The notes below the pieces were generated by a model, which saw nothing but the letters and a program-made list of their open reading frames with translations, ran no database searches and was not told where the DNA came from. Shown in pieces: positions 32,935 through 46,910 of a stretch of 64,000 bases of DNA (its first letter is position 1; the number at the start of each line of letters is the position of its first letter). Where the stretch lies: the NCBI GenBank assembly GCA_023374025.1, contig SIJG01000009.1, forward strand, positions 2,927,618-2,991,617. Reading direction: 5' to 3'. This DNA comes from Heterodera schachtii. Its lineage: Eukaryota > Nematoda > Chromadorea > Rhabditida > Heteroderidae. Made by a program: the position numbers and the translations under genes.

Positions 32935-34360
32935 TCACATACCAAAAAATTCGCGCACTAATGTCTCTGTGTCTTTGATTTCGTTGACTTTCGTTGAAAT
33001 TGAATTGATTTTTGGATGAAGATTTGGGTGCATAATCTCTTTCGGAATCACTTCCAAAGCTTCAATCCATGGCATGCCCAATAAATTATGGGTAATTTCG
33101 GGGCTCACATATGCCAACAATTTCATTGGTGGACGATCCATGTATTGCACTTCGCACATGAATTGTCCTTTAATTGCAAATGTTTGGTCATTGCAATTTT
33201 TGACGCGAATATGTGCTGACTCCATGTTTGGATTGTGAATAATGTGATTTGTGCGCCGGAATCAACATACATTGGATAATCTGAGCCATTCACTTTGATA
33301 GGTATTTTCCACCATTTTGGATGGTCTGCGTTGATTTCCATGCAATTTAAGTCGATAAAGACGGTGTTGATTTGTGCATGCCTTTCAGTGGTATTCACCG
33401 TTTGGATGTGGCGAATTGAAGAATTGCTTCGGCAAACTTTGCCGAGATGGCCGATTTTACCACATTTTGGGCATTTGGCATCTTTGTGCCAACAATCAGA
33501 GCGCCAGTGGTTTTTGTTCCCGCATGACGGGCATGGACGGGTTGGCAATTTGTTGTTGCTCTCATACGGTTTTGGAACCGCTTTTGGCTTAGCATTGTGC
33601 TTTGTTGCGTCTGCCTTGTCCTTTATTTGTTGTGGCTTGGCACGAATGGCATTGGCATTGTACTGTTTTGTGCTGAGTGCCAATGTGCTTTCCTTCAAAA
33701 TTTGGTACTTTTTGCATTCTTCGCCCAATTCCTGTAGGGTGATGCTTTTCACATTGGTTCGGGCTTCTTCCATTCGCTGAAGACATCGCTGATTCAAATC
33801 CGAAAATTCGTCGCGTAAAGAGATGATGAGAATCATGCACTTTAGCTCTTCTTCAAATCCAATTCGGCGTTTTCACACGATGAATTGATTTGTGCCAAAA
33901 GACTCGAAAGGTCTTGGTTTTGGCTTTGCCGAATTTGAAAACAGTCGAAACGGCGAAGGAATAGTGACCTCGTCTCACCGAAAATCTTTTTCAGATTTGT
34001 CACGGTTTCGAGCCAATTGAATTGTTCTGTCGCTTTAGGGGCAATGCTGTCAACGTACCTTTTGTACTCATCCTCGTCTAATTTTCCGACCAAAAGTTGG
34101 ACTTTGGACTGCTCTGGGAGCGAAGCGCCGTCTTGTTGAACGATTTTTCCGTATCGATTCAGCCAAGCGTCGTATGTCTGTCCAACCTCCGGATTATAAT
34201 TGAATTTTTCGAGGCGGGCATTGATTGATGCCGCTAGTGACGCCGTTGTGGATGACCCTGTGTTTGGGTTTTGATTTTGGAGGTTGAGTGCGGCGGCAAA
34301 ACATTCGGCTGACTTTTTTAGAGCCGCGTCCAAAATCTGCTGAAGTTGTTGCGCGTCCAT
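32935..34360 (-). pseudogene. Frameshifted gag-protease remnant of a second Ty3/gypsy-type element
   Basis: Three consecutive minus-strand frames cover one polyprotein: 33842-34360 (gag N-terminal part), 33123-33836 (gag C-terminal part, zinc knuckles, protease) and 32935-33225 (end of protease and linker). Frameshifts lie near 33850 and 33235. Two CX2CX4HX4C knuckles are visible (CPSCGNKNHWRSDC and CPKCGKIGHLGKVC), followed by a protease with an intact DSG (YVDSGAQITLF). The gag parts resemble the intact element at 7109-8830 (EELKCMILIISLRDEF against EEQFNCMVLLISLK). The remnant stops at 32935 just where reverse transcriptase would begin. It is older than the element at 6479 and truncated at its 3' side. 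Confidence 0.83.
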
Positions 34361-34374
34361 TTTGATTGTTGATT

Positions 34375-34482
34375 AAACCGCACCCAGCGGAACTTTACAC
34401 CCCCAGGTGATCAGTTTTTTGTTGATGAGAAACCGCACCCAGCGGAACTTACACCACCCAGGTGATCAGTTTTTGTCGATGT
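34375..34482 (-). repeat. Two ~54-bp direct repeats upstream of the gag remnant
   Basis: AAACCGCACCCAGCGGAACT recurs with the following CCCAGGTGATCAGTTTTT block at 34375-34429 and 34430-34482. It lies just 5' of the gag start, so it is probably part of the element's leader. No LTR was identified. Confidence 0.7.
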
Positions 34483-37400
34483 CCGATGAAAGCCGCCCAG
34501 GCTTTTGAAGTGCCAAAATTAGGCTTGTAGAATTATGCCTTGATTAGGCTTGAAGATTGTGCAGAATATTTATTTTCTCTAAATAATTAATAATTTGCAA
34601 AAAGATTTTTTAAATTTTCTTTTAATTTACATTATTTTATGATGTCTTTGAAAGTTGAATTTCTTCGGGATAATCGACTGCCTAAATGTTTCTCCACTGA
34701 TGTTTTTCGAGAGCAATCTTTAATTTTCCCCGGGCTTTCCAGTTGAAATTTTTCTGAAATCATCGTTTTACTGACAAAATACATCAATTGAATTTGTTCA
34801 CAGTGATCAATGAGATAATTTTTAAGGATGAAATTACCCAATAATGTGATTTTCAAAATTACATTAGCACAACTGTAGCCCTTTAAGGTCTCACACAGTA
34901 GTTGACTGTAATTAAAATCAAAAAAAAAATTAGAAGTACAAGCAATTTATTTTAATTTTTTTTTAACAATTTATATTTGAACGTATAAAACAAGAATTTA
35001 ATTGTATACCAATGATGTAAAAATCAAATAATTTTGTTATTTTGTTTTAATTCGATTAAAAATAAAAGGATAAACATTCGTATTTTAGTTCGATTAAATA
35101 TTATAATAACTTAACTTTCAACAATGAATAAAAATCGAACTACATAAATAATATTTAATAAGACCGATTTGATATTTAATTTTGTGTAATTTAGTACTAT
35201 AATTTATTTTATTTGAATCAAAGATTCAAAAATATATTTTGATAAAAATTTTCAAAATTAGCAACATTAATTAAATCATGGCATTAAAATATAAAAATCA
35301 TCAATATTCTAAGAATATTCAAAACATAAAGTTACAATTAAAAAATTTTAATCAGAGATGTTTAGCTTCTAAAATGCTTGTTCGTAGAATCATAGATAAA
35401 GCTCTCATTTAAAAAAAATACCACAAATACTGAATACAAAGGAGTGAATCATTAGTGAGATTTAAATAAAGCCCGCGACGATTTTAATTTAAAACAACAA
35501 TTTATATCAAAGCATATATAAAATCATTGGCAAAAAAGCTAATGATATAACATAATAATCTCAAAAAGGAACAAAAGATTTCCCACGAATTTAAGTTGAT
35601 TAAAATTTTTAAATCAGATTTTTTCAATTATTATTGATGAAATACTTAAAAAGTATTTTATTTGTAGTAAACCGAAATCGATTCATATAAATAAATTACA
35701 AGAGAAAAATTCATTAGAAAAATGTATATAATGTATAATGTTTCTCTAATAAATTCTAGCACAATTAGATGTATAAGATAAAGAAAATTTAGATATTAGA
35801 ATAAAAAGTACGATGCATACAATATTTATTTGTATCAAACGGTATAAAGATAATCATTGACGATGTTTGATTCGAAGGTCTGGACGATCAGTGTTACAGC
35901 GATTGGAAATGTTGTTATTTGCTCATCTTCATAAATAAATTATAAAATATAATTAATTTTTCCCATCTTATAATTAATTTTTCCCATCTTTTTCACTTTT
36001 TAGGCATATTAGTACTTTAAGCAGTTCATGTGGGAAATTTCTTCTGAAAAGGGTTGGAATATTTTCAGCTTTTATTTTCTTCATTTTATTATATTTTTCA
36101 TCTACTACATTAATTAAAATTCTGTTTGTAACAAGGTAAATCCTGCTTTTGTCTATTAATATTTTTTAAATATCATATTTGCTGAATTAAATGCTTTGGT
36201 TAAATTGTGCCGGTTCATAGTTAACTTGTTGATTCATTCGGATTATCAACATTTATTTTAAGTATGTTGTTTGTTAACTGTAGTAAATAACAATTTTAAT
36301 GTTTTTTATATTAAATTCTTGATAAAATTTAAAGTAGTTCGATGTTTTAATACCTTCATAAATTATAGATAGAAAATGCTGATAGTTATTCAAAAATCAT
36401 TTAATGAATAATATGATTTATTTTTATAATTTATCAATCTTAATTTAAAACATTCTCGTTATATAATTCACAAAGCAATTTATTTTTATTTGATTTCAAA
36501 TAAAAATTATTATATATATTTTTGATAAATGGAAATAAGATGATACATACAATTTTTCTTGATTATTCTAATGACTAGTTTTTATTTTATTTTGTTCATC
36601 CTATTCGTGGTTGGTCGATTTCAAAAAAGTGCAAAAATGGCCTAGTCCTAAAAAACTCAAAAATCAGTTTCAATGCCGTCTATAAATTTTACAAAATAAT
36701 GCCTAAGCATAGACATAGGGACAAACTATCAAGATTATGTTGAAACGGATACATTTTCACACATTTCATTTTTTTTAAATTTGGTTCATTTTTTAATTTT
36801 TAACCGAAATTAATGATTTTTACTATTTTCGGATAAAGTAAAAATAAAAATTTAAATGTTTGAAAATTTTATTTTGAAATATCCAGAAACCAATGAAAAA
36901 TGAATTACTACAAAATTTATTTATTTCGCATAAAGAAAGAATTCATAAATTCATTATTTTATAAATTTTCACATAATTAAATAAATATTCTTATAAAACA
37001 TAAAATTAAAAAAAAATACTACTTTATGTACTAAATCTCATAAAAATCTCAGATAATTTCACTTGACTAAAATTGAATTTTCTTGAAACTGGCTGAAGCA
37101 TCTTCAAAAGCGCCGAAAACACTGCCATTTTGCTGTTTATGCCATGCTATTTTTGGAAATTGGCGCATTCATTCCGACAATTTCAATCCTGGAATTCTGC
37201 TCCTCAATTGTGTACAAAACTTCCATTTTGTACTGAAATCTTAATGGCATTCTGTTGGCCCATATGTTTGGCATAATGATGAATTTGTGGCCGCGTGCCT
37301 TTTGGTAGACAAATTTCGTGGCAATAAATATTATATGAAAGAAAAATGCGAATGAACAAAATAAAGCCTTGGGGCTGAGTAATTTTATGTAAAATTAAAT

Positions 37401-38011
37401 TTAAATGTGGCCACTGCTGACTGCGCCAAATGTCATGTTCTTGGATTTTTGAAACTTTTTTATTTCAGATTTTGAATGGAATTTTGGATTATTAAAAAAT
37501 TATGTACGCTTCAAATTAATTGTTATTTATAAATTGTTGCATATATCAATTAATTTATTTGTAGCTTCTTAAATAAATTATTGTTTTTAATATTCTCTTT
37601 GAGTTTTCTTTCAATTTTTTAAAAAACAGATTTGTGATTAAATCATATAATCATTTCCTTAAAATAACTTATACGTCGTTTTATGCCTTAATTTAGCGAA
37701 TATCTTTAAGGTTTGTTTCAATATTTTTGTTTTTTCATTTAATGGTAACAAACTCACGAACTTTTTTTTGGATCAAAGCCTTTTGGTTTTGCTTGTCTTC
37801 GAACTTAATAATTTTGAATAACACATCTTTTTTCAATTTTTTTATTTATTATTTTTTAAATATTTTCCTTTATTAAATTTTTTGCTGGCTTTAGACATTT
37901 TCTTACTTAATTTGAAACCTATAGCCTTAAAAATGCTTATTTGCTGTATTTAATTATGTGTTTTTTAATAAATTTTCCGTTTATATTTTATATAATGCCG
38001 AATTTAAGTTT
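34483..38011. other. AT-rich spacer
   Basis: A-rich to about 35.9 kb, then T-rich. A 74-codon open frame on the minus strand (34632-34856) and a shorter plus-strand frame over the same GC-raised segment may be leader, LTR or gene relic; neither is recognisable. One codon-like fragment (37137-37322) is listed separately. Confidence 0.45.
37137..37322 (-). pseudogene. Codon-like fragment, unknown
   Basis: The minus-strand frame reads ATKFVYQKARGHKFIIMPNI then RMPLRFQYKMEVLYTIEEQN and ends in TAA at 37137. Sixty-two codons with normal-looking amino-acid usage stand out in the AT-rich surroundings. It is open upstream but merges into AT-rich sequence, so it may be a terminal exon or a relic. Confidence 0.33.
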
Positions 38012-38540
38012 AAAGAGAAAGAGATGGAGAGAGGTGGAGAGAGAAGTTGAGGGACAGAAAGAGATCGAGAGAGATAGAAAGAGTGATTGGGAGAGCGAGA
38101 AGAGAAAATAAGGAAGGAGAGAGAGAGAGAGTGAGAAAGAAGAGAGGAGGAGAAGGAGAGGGAGCGGGAGCGGGAGCGGGGCGGAGAGAACTGTGGTAGA
38201 GAGAAAAAGAGGGCCGGAGAGAAAATGAGAAAATTTATTGTAAAGAGAGCGGGAGGGAAAGAGAGAGAGAGAGGGAAAGAGAGTGAAGAGAAAGAAAAAG
38301 TAAAAAGAAAAGGAGAGAGAAAGAATATATAACGAGAAAAGAAAAATAGATAGTGTGAAAGCGAAAGAGAGAGAGTGAGCAGGCAGAAAGAGAGAGAGAG
38401 AGGGAGAAAGGAGAGTGAAGAGAGAGATAGAGGGAGGGAAGGAAAGGGAGGTGGAAAGAGAGGAGGAGAAAGAGGAAGAGGGGGGAGGGAGAGTGAGAAA
38501 AAAATATAGAATAGTGAATGAGAGTGAGAGAGAAAATGCG
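38012..38540 (+). repeat. ~530-bp GA-rich polypurine low-complexity tract
   Basis: Almost pure A/G on the plus strand, built from GAGAGAAAG-type words with short GGGAGC triplications near 38161-38180. The long Ser/Phe/Leu-rich minus-strand frames here are artefacts of the composition. Long polypurine tracts can form triplex structures. Confidence 0.9.
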
Positions 38541-41528
38541 AATCTTTTTAGCAAATATTTGCATATTATTATTTATAACAATTTTTAATGTTTGAGTTTT
38601 GTTAACTTTCTAAAGTATAGATTTTTATTAAAAAGTCAGTTTAATATCAATAAATATTAATTTCTGAATATTTTTTGTTAGAATTTTTGAAATAAATTTG
38701 GATTTATAATCTGGTTTTTTGAAATCATTTATTTTCTATATTACTCTTGAGACAAAAAGCATTATATTAACAGAGCATATTGTTGATTTTTATATTTTAT
38801 ATCTATTAATATTTCAAAATGATATTCAAAATGATTTATATTCATAAAATTTATTTATGATAGTTAGTTTATTTATTTTTGGGGTTTTTTTAGAGATCGG
38901 TATTTTGAAAAAAGCTAAAATTTTGTTTTAATACATATATAGATTTATTCTTGCATTTAAATGATAAATTTTCATTTTGCTGTTTATTTAACTACTGAAC
39001 TTTGAAGTAAACTTCGTTATATTTTTATATTTATTTTTTTTTCATAATTAAATTAGAGATTGGTAGGTTTTTCTTATTATTTTTTTGTTTGTGAATGAAT
39101 TGTAGAAGTATCTGTTGAATTAAAACAAAAAAATATTCGATAAAATGAAAAATCATTACGGAGCATGATAAAACGAAATTGTCGCCTGCCTAACAAAATT
39201 TGGTTCACTTGCCAAGAAAGAAAGAAATAATAGATTTATTTTAGCATTAGCGATTTTTGAAAAAATAAATTAGTTAAAAATTCGAATTTAGAACTGCGTC
39301 AATGTCCTTCAGCGTTGTGGCAAGATTAATTAATAAAAATATTTTTTGATAATCTAATCGTTCCAGAACGGAACGGGCCAGTTGCGTCTGAGCTAAGTTT
39401 AGAGCATCATAACTTTTTTCTTTGTTGACCAAATCGAACAAAGTTGGTGTTATTCGAAAGTTCTTAACAAGCTCCATCGGCATTCCAAAAATCACAAAGG
39501 TATACCGATATGTAAAAAAGTTATAAATTAAAATATGCAAAAATTCTGACTTTTTGGTATTATTCATGTTGCAACTTTTTTATAAGTTGTTCAATCATTT
39601 AGAAACAGCTTATCAAAAGCCCAGAATTACAAAAAAAAATTAAAAAGTTAAAATAATTTGGTTATAATAATTTACGAAATATAATATTTGTCTTCATGAG
39701 AATTAAAAAACTATTAGATAATTATAAAATTTATTATCATATGTTGAATGTTCTATTAAAAAAGAACAATATAAATATTTAAATATTTTTGGAGTATTTA
39801 TACTGATATAATTCACATTTAATATTTTAATAATCGATTAATTATTAAGGAAAAAAAATTAATATTCACAGCACGCATGAAAAAAGAATGATATCTCACA
39901 TATTTATCCTCAAATAAATAATTTTCATTTTTAAAATAAATTTATTAAATTAGAAAATAAACTCGAATTATTATCATAGATTCTAAATGAAAAATATTTT
40001 ATTATGCATATAATAAAATTCTAGTGATTTTTGTAAATTTACGGAAAGAAGAAATATATAAAATAAATGGAAATATGTTAAAATTTAAAGGCAATGATTA
40101 TTTTATAAATTTCGTTAAATCTAAAAACTCTCTAAAAACATTCATTTTAAGACGTTTGAAAATTTAAATATCACTGAAGAAAAGATTAAAAGTGAACAGA
40201 TGAAAAAAGGCATCCTTAATTGTCCACCATCTATCAGTGACATAAATGTACAATTAGGAGGAACGCAGGCAGAAATTGGCACGCTTTGACTACAACCGCA
40301 GCGGATGGTGCAGTCTAAGCTCTAAATGAATAAAAAAACATTATATAATTGCATTAAAGATTTTTAATATTGATCATTTTTTATGCAAAAATTTATTATT
40401 TATTAATATAATAAATAATTGTTTAAACCCAAAAAAATTGGATGAATGATCAAATTCGGTTGTCCCTTTGTGCTCAAATTTCGGATGTCTTTTGTATCCA
40501 ATTTGACGGAGAGAGTCCTGCGGTGGTGCTGTGACGTTACACAAAAACCATAAAAAAAAATTGATATAATTTTGCTCAAAAACAACCTAATTTTTAATTC
40601 TTAATATCATTTGATAGCACTAATTTTTATTACCAAATTTTTAATAAAGTTATAAATTAGAAAAATTAAATTATATTAGATTGATTGTTTCGAACTCGAG
40701 GTGAGACTTACAAAATAAAAATTGCAATATTAAAGTTATAGCAAATTTAATTTTAAAGCAAATAAAAACTGGGACTGTGCAAAAGCTAATAATTCCTACA
40801 ATTTCTATTTTTAGAATGAAAAAAAATTATTACATCAAGCGTTTTTTTAAAATTATTTTAATAATGTCAAAAATGATGAATGTACAAAATCATCAATTCC
40901 ATAAAAGAAATAATAATTGATAAAAAAGTAAAAAGAATTGAATATACAAAAATATATAAATGAAACATAAATTTGTAAGTCTTAAGAAATCAAACAAAAT
41001 TTATACACTATGAAACAGACTGTAAAGAGAAGTATATCTAATTAATAATTGATTGAAATAAAAAAAACATTAATATACTTAAAAAGAGCACTACCATGGA
41101 GTTTTAGACAGAAAAGATGATCAAGAAAGTCAAAGAATAAAAACTTTGTCTCATTTTAAAACAAAATAAAATAATGGAAAGAATCTATTTAAATAATTTG
41201 GATTATGTAAATTTAAAAAATATATAACAATCATTTCCTTAATGTATTTATAAATGTATAAACTAATTATACATTGAAAAAAATTCTAATTATTTTTTGA
41301 AGAATAGAATTCAAAAAATTGAAAATAAATCACGCAGAAATTTAGAACACACCGAGAGAATTTCAAAAAAGACAAAAGAACTCTTGACGATTTATATAAA
41401 AAAATCATGATTTATTACGAGTAATAAACCATGGAAAAATATTTTAATATTTAATCAATATTAAGGCAAATTCAATAAAAATTGGAGATAAAGCCGACAA
41501 AAAGTTCTAATTTAAAAATTATAAAAAA
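38541..41528. other. AT-rich desert with a dispersed repeat copy
   Basis: 39290-39560 contains the CATAACTTTTTTC / TTATTCGAAAGTTC dispersed repeat; the 97-codon minus-strand frame over it is probably not a gene. A similar copy is at 40560-40640 (AATATCATTTGATAGC). A GC-raised block at 40225-40325 (gcagcggatggtgcagtc) is unexplained. Confidence 0.45.
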
Positions 41529-41764
41529 TTAACGACGTCGTAGAAAAATGTTCAAGAAAACTTGCATTTTTGAGTTTCTCAGTTTATAAATTTTTTGAAG
41601 CTTAATGATTTTTTTTTTGATATTTTGCAGGACTTTGATGGTTTTTGAGTAACGATCCGCCACCGTTCTGGTGATTAATTGTTTTCTGGCTGATGACCGC
41701 GCACCTGCCAATTCTCACTGATCAGATCCAAATATTTATTCACCAACGAGCCGTTCCTTTTCGT
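41529..41764 (-). pseudogene. Frameshifted codon-like fragment, unknown
   Basis: Two overlapping minus-strand frames look like one broken coding stretch: 41675-41764 (TKRNGSLVNKYLDLISENWQ) and 41529-41711 (QLITRTVADRYSKTIKVLQN). Local GC is well above the flanks. Family not recognised. Confidence 0.33.
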
Positions 41765-42423
41765 ACTTTAATTAATAAATATTTGACGATGCAATACAAA
41801 ACACAGAATATAAGATAAAGCTTAAATTTTTCAATTTAAAATAAAAATAAAAATGCAATTTGACGAAGACCTTGATTTGCAAAGCGAATTTTCAGCATGA
41901 GAAAAAACTATTAGGCAAATTTATTTAAAAAACACAAAGTACAATATTAAAAAACAGAATTTAATAAAAATCAACTAATTAAAAATAGCAAAAAGCATCG
42001 ATAAAGTTATAGATTTAACTTTATATTAATAATAATAAATTATATAATTATATTTTTTAATAATATTTTTTAATAATAGAAAAAGTGGTAATGTTTCATA
42101 TTTTTAAAAACATTTATAAAAAGTTAAAAATTAAAATTAAAAAAAAATTATACAAAATATTAATAGAGAAAAGTTCGCTTTTTTATTTATAAAACAATTT
42201 TCCAGCAAAAAAATATTTATTAAATTTTATCAGTTTTTCTAAAATGAATTATCATTATTAAACCAAAATAGCAAAAAAGATATATTTATATTTAAATTTT
42301 CTGAATTATCCAAAATTCTTTGTGAAATATTTATACTTAATATTGAGATTAATTGATAAAGACTAAATAATCCCATAATTGTAGTAAAATAAAAAATTAT
42401 TATTAGTATTATTTTTAATTAAA

Positions 42424-42860
42424 GATGCGTTAAAATATAATAAATCTCAAAGCGAATCAATATTTATAGAGATAAAAAGTAAATAAACACAAATTAATTT
42501 ACTTGTTTAAAAATGTTATTGTCGAAAAGACAATAACCAACCCTCTCATACAAATGAAAGAACACCTTAAAGAGACGCTAACCGAGATATTAATAATTAC
42601 CTGAATTATTTTTGTCAAATAAAATGTAAAAGAAACATTATAGATGAGACAAAATGATAACATTAAAATTTCTACATTAATTTAAATTTTAAATTCGTTA
42701 AATAAATAATAATAGTAATAATATATCATACAAAAAACCTAAATATAATTTATATTGTAAGAAAGAAGCAAAAAACAAAATGTCAGGGCTTCGGTTAAAG
42801 TAGCGTTAAAATGTAATAAATCTCAAAGCGAATCAATTTTTATAAAGAGATAAAATAGAA
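42424..42860 (+). repeat. Pair of ~55-bp direct repeats
   Basis: GCGTTAAAATATAATAAATC and the following TCAAAGCGAATCAAT block at 42427-42478 recur at 42803-42855 with few changes, 376 bp apart. Confidence 0.7.
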
Positions 42861-44201
42861 AATTGTATTACGAATTCAAAATTTTGATAACAGAACTTTA
42901 TATAGACTGAATGCTAATGAAAGAAAAATCAAATAAATAATTCGAACATTTAATATAAATGACTGTTCATTTGCTTTACATCGAATTTAAAAGCTTAATT
43001 AATAATATGGAACAAATATAAATTATAAAGTAAACATAAAATGCAAGCGGTTATGCTTCCGACTAAATATTAATGATAGAATAAAATAAATAATTAGAGA
43101 AAATTTCTTTTAAAATACTGTGAAAGTGAAGGAGGACAAGACATCAGCCAATATGAAAATACAATAATAAATGCAAAGTAAAAATTATATACATTATCTT
43201 ACATAAAAATATTTCCGAACAATCAATTAAGCATTTATTGAAAATTAAATATTGATAAAAAATAGTAAACAATATGGTCATTTCAAATTCACTTTTGAGA
43301 AATATTAAGCAAAATAACTCAGAAAATTGCATTTAAAAAAGCTAAGACGAAAAAATTTAAAGAAGGATCGAGATTCGCCAAGAAAGGAAGAAAATCAAAT
43401 GATTTAATTAGCCTCGGCGATTGGTGAAATCAATTTAAAAATCGAATTATAATAGAGTAAAAACCAACAGTTTGTTATTTATCGAAAAAATTCTCATCTT
43501 TTTAGTTGGTCAAATACTATAAACTTCCTGCCTGCATAATAACAAAATTTGAAAAAAATGTAAATCAACCAATTAAAAAAACAAAATAATTCTAAAATTA
43601 TAAGCAATAAAGAGAAATAATTTCAAATATTTTTTTGTAAAATTATTTTTTAATTTGAAAATGAGAAACTTAAAAATTTTAAAAAAATTTAGAAAATTAA
43701 AAAAATATAAAAAATCAAACCAAATGATACTCAAAAAAAGAAGTAATTATAATCACTGTAAATACATATTTTAAATAGGCAAGACAAAATATAATATATA
43801 TATTATTTTTTTCGTTTTAATTTTCAAACAAATTTTTTATCAGCTAAGCATGACCAAACATAAAAATACATTACTTATCTAAAGAAAAATTTAAATTTAA
43901 AAAAATAATGTTGTTTTATTAATATTTTTAGAGAAATTTAATTTTATTATATACTTTTTTCTTCGATATAATTTATTTTTGTTTTAAAAATTATTTATTA
44001 AAGGAAATTGAGTCATTATAACTATAAGATTTTACTTTTAAAATGAATGAAATTAGATAGGACAAAAAATAATAATGTGCTTTTTATTAGATATTTTAAA
44101 GAATATTAAATCCAAAATACATATTTTAACTCATAGTTTTTAATTAAATATTTAAAAAGAACATATTTACTGAAGATAATTAAATATAAATGAATTAATT
44201 T

Positions 44202-44291
44202 AAAAATTTATCTGTTCACGAAAACGACCTATACATCAGGGGTGTGACTCTTTATGCTTCGTATCCTTATTTAGTAGTTGCGAATTTTTAG
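44202..44291 (+). pseudogene. Codon-like fragment, unknown
   Basis: The frame reads NLSVHENDLYIRGVTLYASY and ends in TAG at 44289-44291. Short but GC-raised in a very AT-rich context. No family recognised. Confidence 0.25.
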
Positions 44292-46309
44292 ATATTTTAA
44301 TTAATTATTATTATTCTCATTTCTTTATGTATATTTGAAAGGGAAAAAGTTTTAGACAAATTTTCAAATTTTTTTTTACTTTTTCTATTGTTATTGATTT
44401 ATTTGCGGATTTTTATAATAATTTTCTAAAAAATCTACTTCCAAAATTCTTGTGTTTACGCCCATAATAAATAAAAAAAATATTGTAAAGCGAACAATTA
44501 TTTTGTGTAAAGAATACTCATCAGCGAAAATAATCTGGAAATTCTTGGACAAAATAACATATTTTTTGTAGAAAAACTTATACAATTTAACCAATTCCTA
44601 ATGAATAATTTAAATATTAATAGCTAAGTAAAAATTAACTCATTTAAAAAATGGTATTCTTGAATGAAATGAAATATAAATTGATTTTTATTCAAAAAAA
44701 TTGAAGTAAAATCACAATTAATACTTACAAAAAATTGTAAATACTAATATAACACTTATAATTAAAGCTACGAATTAGAAAGAATAGAAAAGTTTAAAAA
44801 GCCAAAATTATTTTATTGATAAATTCTGAATTATTGGTATTTTAAACAGTTTGATTTTAATTTAATTTCGAGAACTATGCTTTTTTACGAAATAATATTA
44901 AAATAAATCTTATTTATTTTTTTCAAATGTTATGAATAACTTCCCAATCAAAGCCAATTTTTTGGTTTTTAACGAAATTTTATTTATTCTAAGAGATTTT
45001 CTTTGATTAATTTTTTTAACATTCATTCTACTTACTCACTTATTTTTATTTTTTATAAAGAAAATATGCTTTGTTGCTATTCAATAACTTAGAATTTTAA
45101 GCAATTTTAGCATTTGATAATTGTTTATATAAAATTATTGTCTTAGGAATATGTTAAATTAAATAAATATTCTTTTTAAATTCTTTAATTCTTGCCCTTG
45201 TGCCGAACTTTCTTTATTTCTTGGACGAAGAACAGTGTAATTGTATTTAGCTCTCAAATAATTTACATATATTAAATTTTTATGTTTTTCTCGCTTTTTT
45301 GTTAATGTTAATATTTAATTTTTTCATTTAAATTTTTACTTTGCTTTTGGTTTCGCTAATACTATTCCGCATTGATTTGTTTAACTGAGTATGCGCCGAA
45401 AGTCATTTCCAAGTCTATAGGACACCTTGCCATTTTTAATATGCTTGTTAATCATTTAATTTTTTAATAATTCATAATTTATATTATTTAAGTTTTTATT
45501 TTTTAAGTTTTCGATTTTTTTATTTAATAATTTTTTCCTTTGCAATTAATCTTATTCATTTTTGTACACCTTAATACGACAACTGTTCGTCTATTATTTT
45601 TGTACCCAGATATTAAGAGCATAGAAGCTAAAAAATGATTAAATTTTAAAATTTGAAAAAAAAAAGAAAATTATCATAGCATGGTGAAAATGGTAAAAAT
45701 GCATAAATTAAGATGATAATGGAGCTGAAATTTCCATCCAACCACATAACAAGGGATCATAATACGAACTAATTATGTTTCAATATATACATTAAAAAGG
45801 ACACAAAATTTAATTATTATTTATCAAATTTTTGATTTAATTTTTAAATAATTTTTTGGAACAACACAATATATCTGCACCAAATATTAAATATTAAAAA
45901 AATATTCCTTTAAGTAATTAATTTTGCTCATTTATTGCTAGAAAGTAAGATACCTAAAGCAATTAACAAAATTGGAATTGTAAAATAAAGTAAAACTTAT
46001 CAGAAGATGGTGACAAAAAATAAAAATGACATATTCAGGATGAACTGAAGTAAAAATTTAAATTCTGTAAATATTTAAAAAATAACTAAAAAAAAGAGTT
46101 ATTTAAATTTTTAAACAAAAAATAAATCAAGAAAATAAAAATTAATAATCTGGCCATCTTCCCGAAAGAGTCTGTTCTCTTAGTCACATATTAGGGTCAT
46201 CTCTAGTACAACTGTATATAGGATTTTCCGCTATGAAAATAATCAACATTTTAAAAAATTGAATTTTTCAACAATTTCAAAGACAATTTATCTATCGGTT
46301 ATCTTCTTT

Positions 46310-46516
46310 TTAATTCTTCCACATTCCATTAGGCATAACGGCTATTTTTTCATCGAATCGCACAACGACGCAATCCCCGGGCTTCCGCAAGGTTACGGTC
46401 GGCAGAAGTGACGTGTTCGGGTCCAAGACAATGTGTTTATTTAAGCCTTCAAAATACTATCAGGTTCTACTGTTTGTCTTTCGTAGATTACTTTGACGCG
46501 ACACTTAGCATTTTAA
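46310..46516 (-). pseudogene. Frameshifted codon-like fragment, unknown
   Basis: The minus strand reads CRVKVIYERQTVEPDSILKA to a stop at 46441-46443. In the next frame it reads HIVLDPNTSLLPTVTLRKPG then CVVVRFDEKIAVMPNGMW and stops at 46310-46312. GC is near 45% against about 20% around it. The two halves appear to be one coding stretch with a single frameshift near 46445. Not recognised. Confidence 0.42.
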
Positions 46517-46910
46517 GCGAGTTGCACAGTGTCAGCAATATTCCATCATTATTTATTGCAGAAGAAAAATTTTTATTTTAAATAATTTGTATCATTACAT
46601 ATATTAATACAGTTAAACACAATAAATTGCTGTGACTTATATTTTAATATTTTATTCATTTTTTTAATTTGCTGAAATGTTCATTTTTTATTTCAAATTT
46701 TTGCATTATTATGAATTCTTTTCTGTTTACATTTCAATTAATTTGTATAACATCCCAAATTTTTCAATTATTAAATTATATAAGCAGTCTGTAATTTACT
46801 GTATCGGTAATTAAATCATTGTATTTGTTATTAAGCTTTTTTAATATAAATGGATTTATGTATATAGTTATTTCAACATTGACTATAATCAATAGACAGA
46901 AAAAAATATT

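Noticed and set aside
37988..38564. Long Ser/Phe/Leu-rich minus-strand frames (188 and 109 codons)
   Set aside because: They lie wholly on the polypurine tract; stop codons are rare there by composition and the peptides are low complexity.
39274..39567. 97-codon minus-strand frame
   Set aside because: It overlies the dispersed CATAACTTTTTTC / ATTCGAAAG repeat found at many sites where no frame is conserved.
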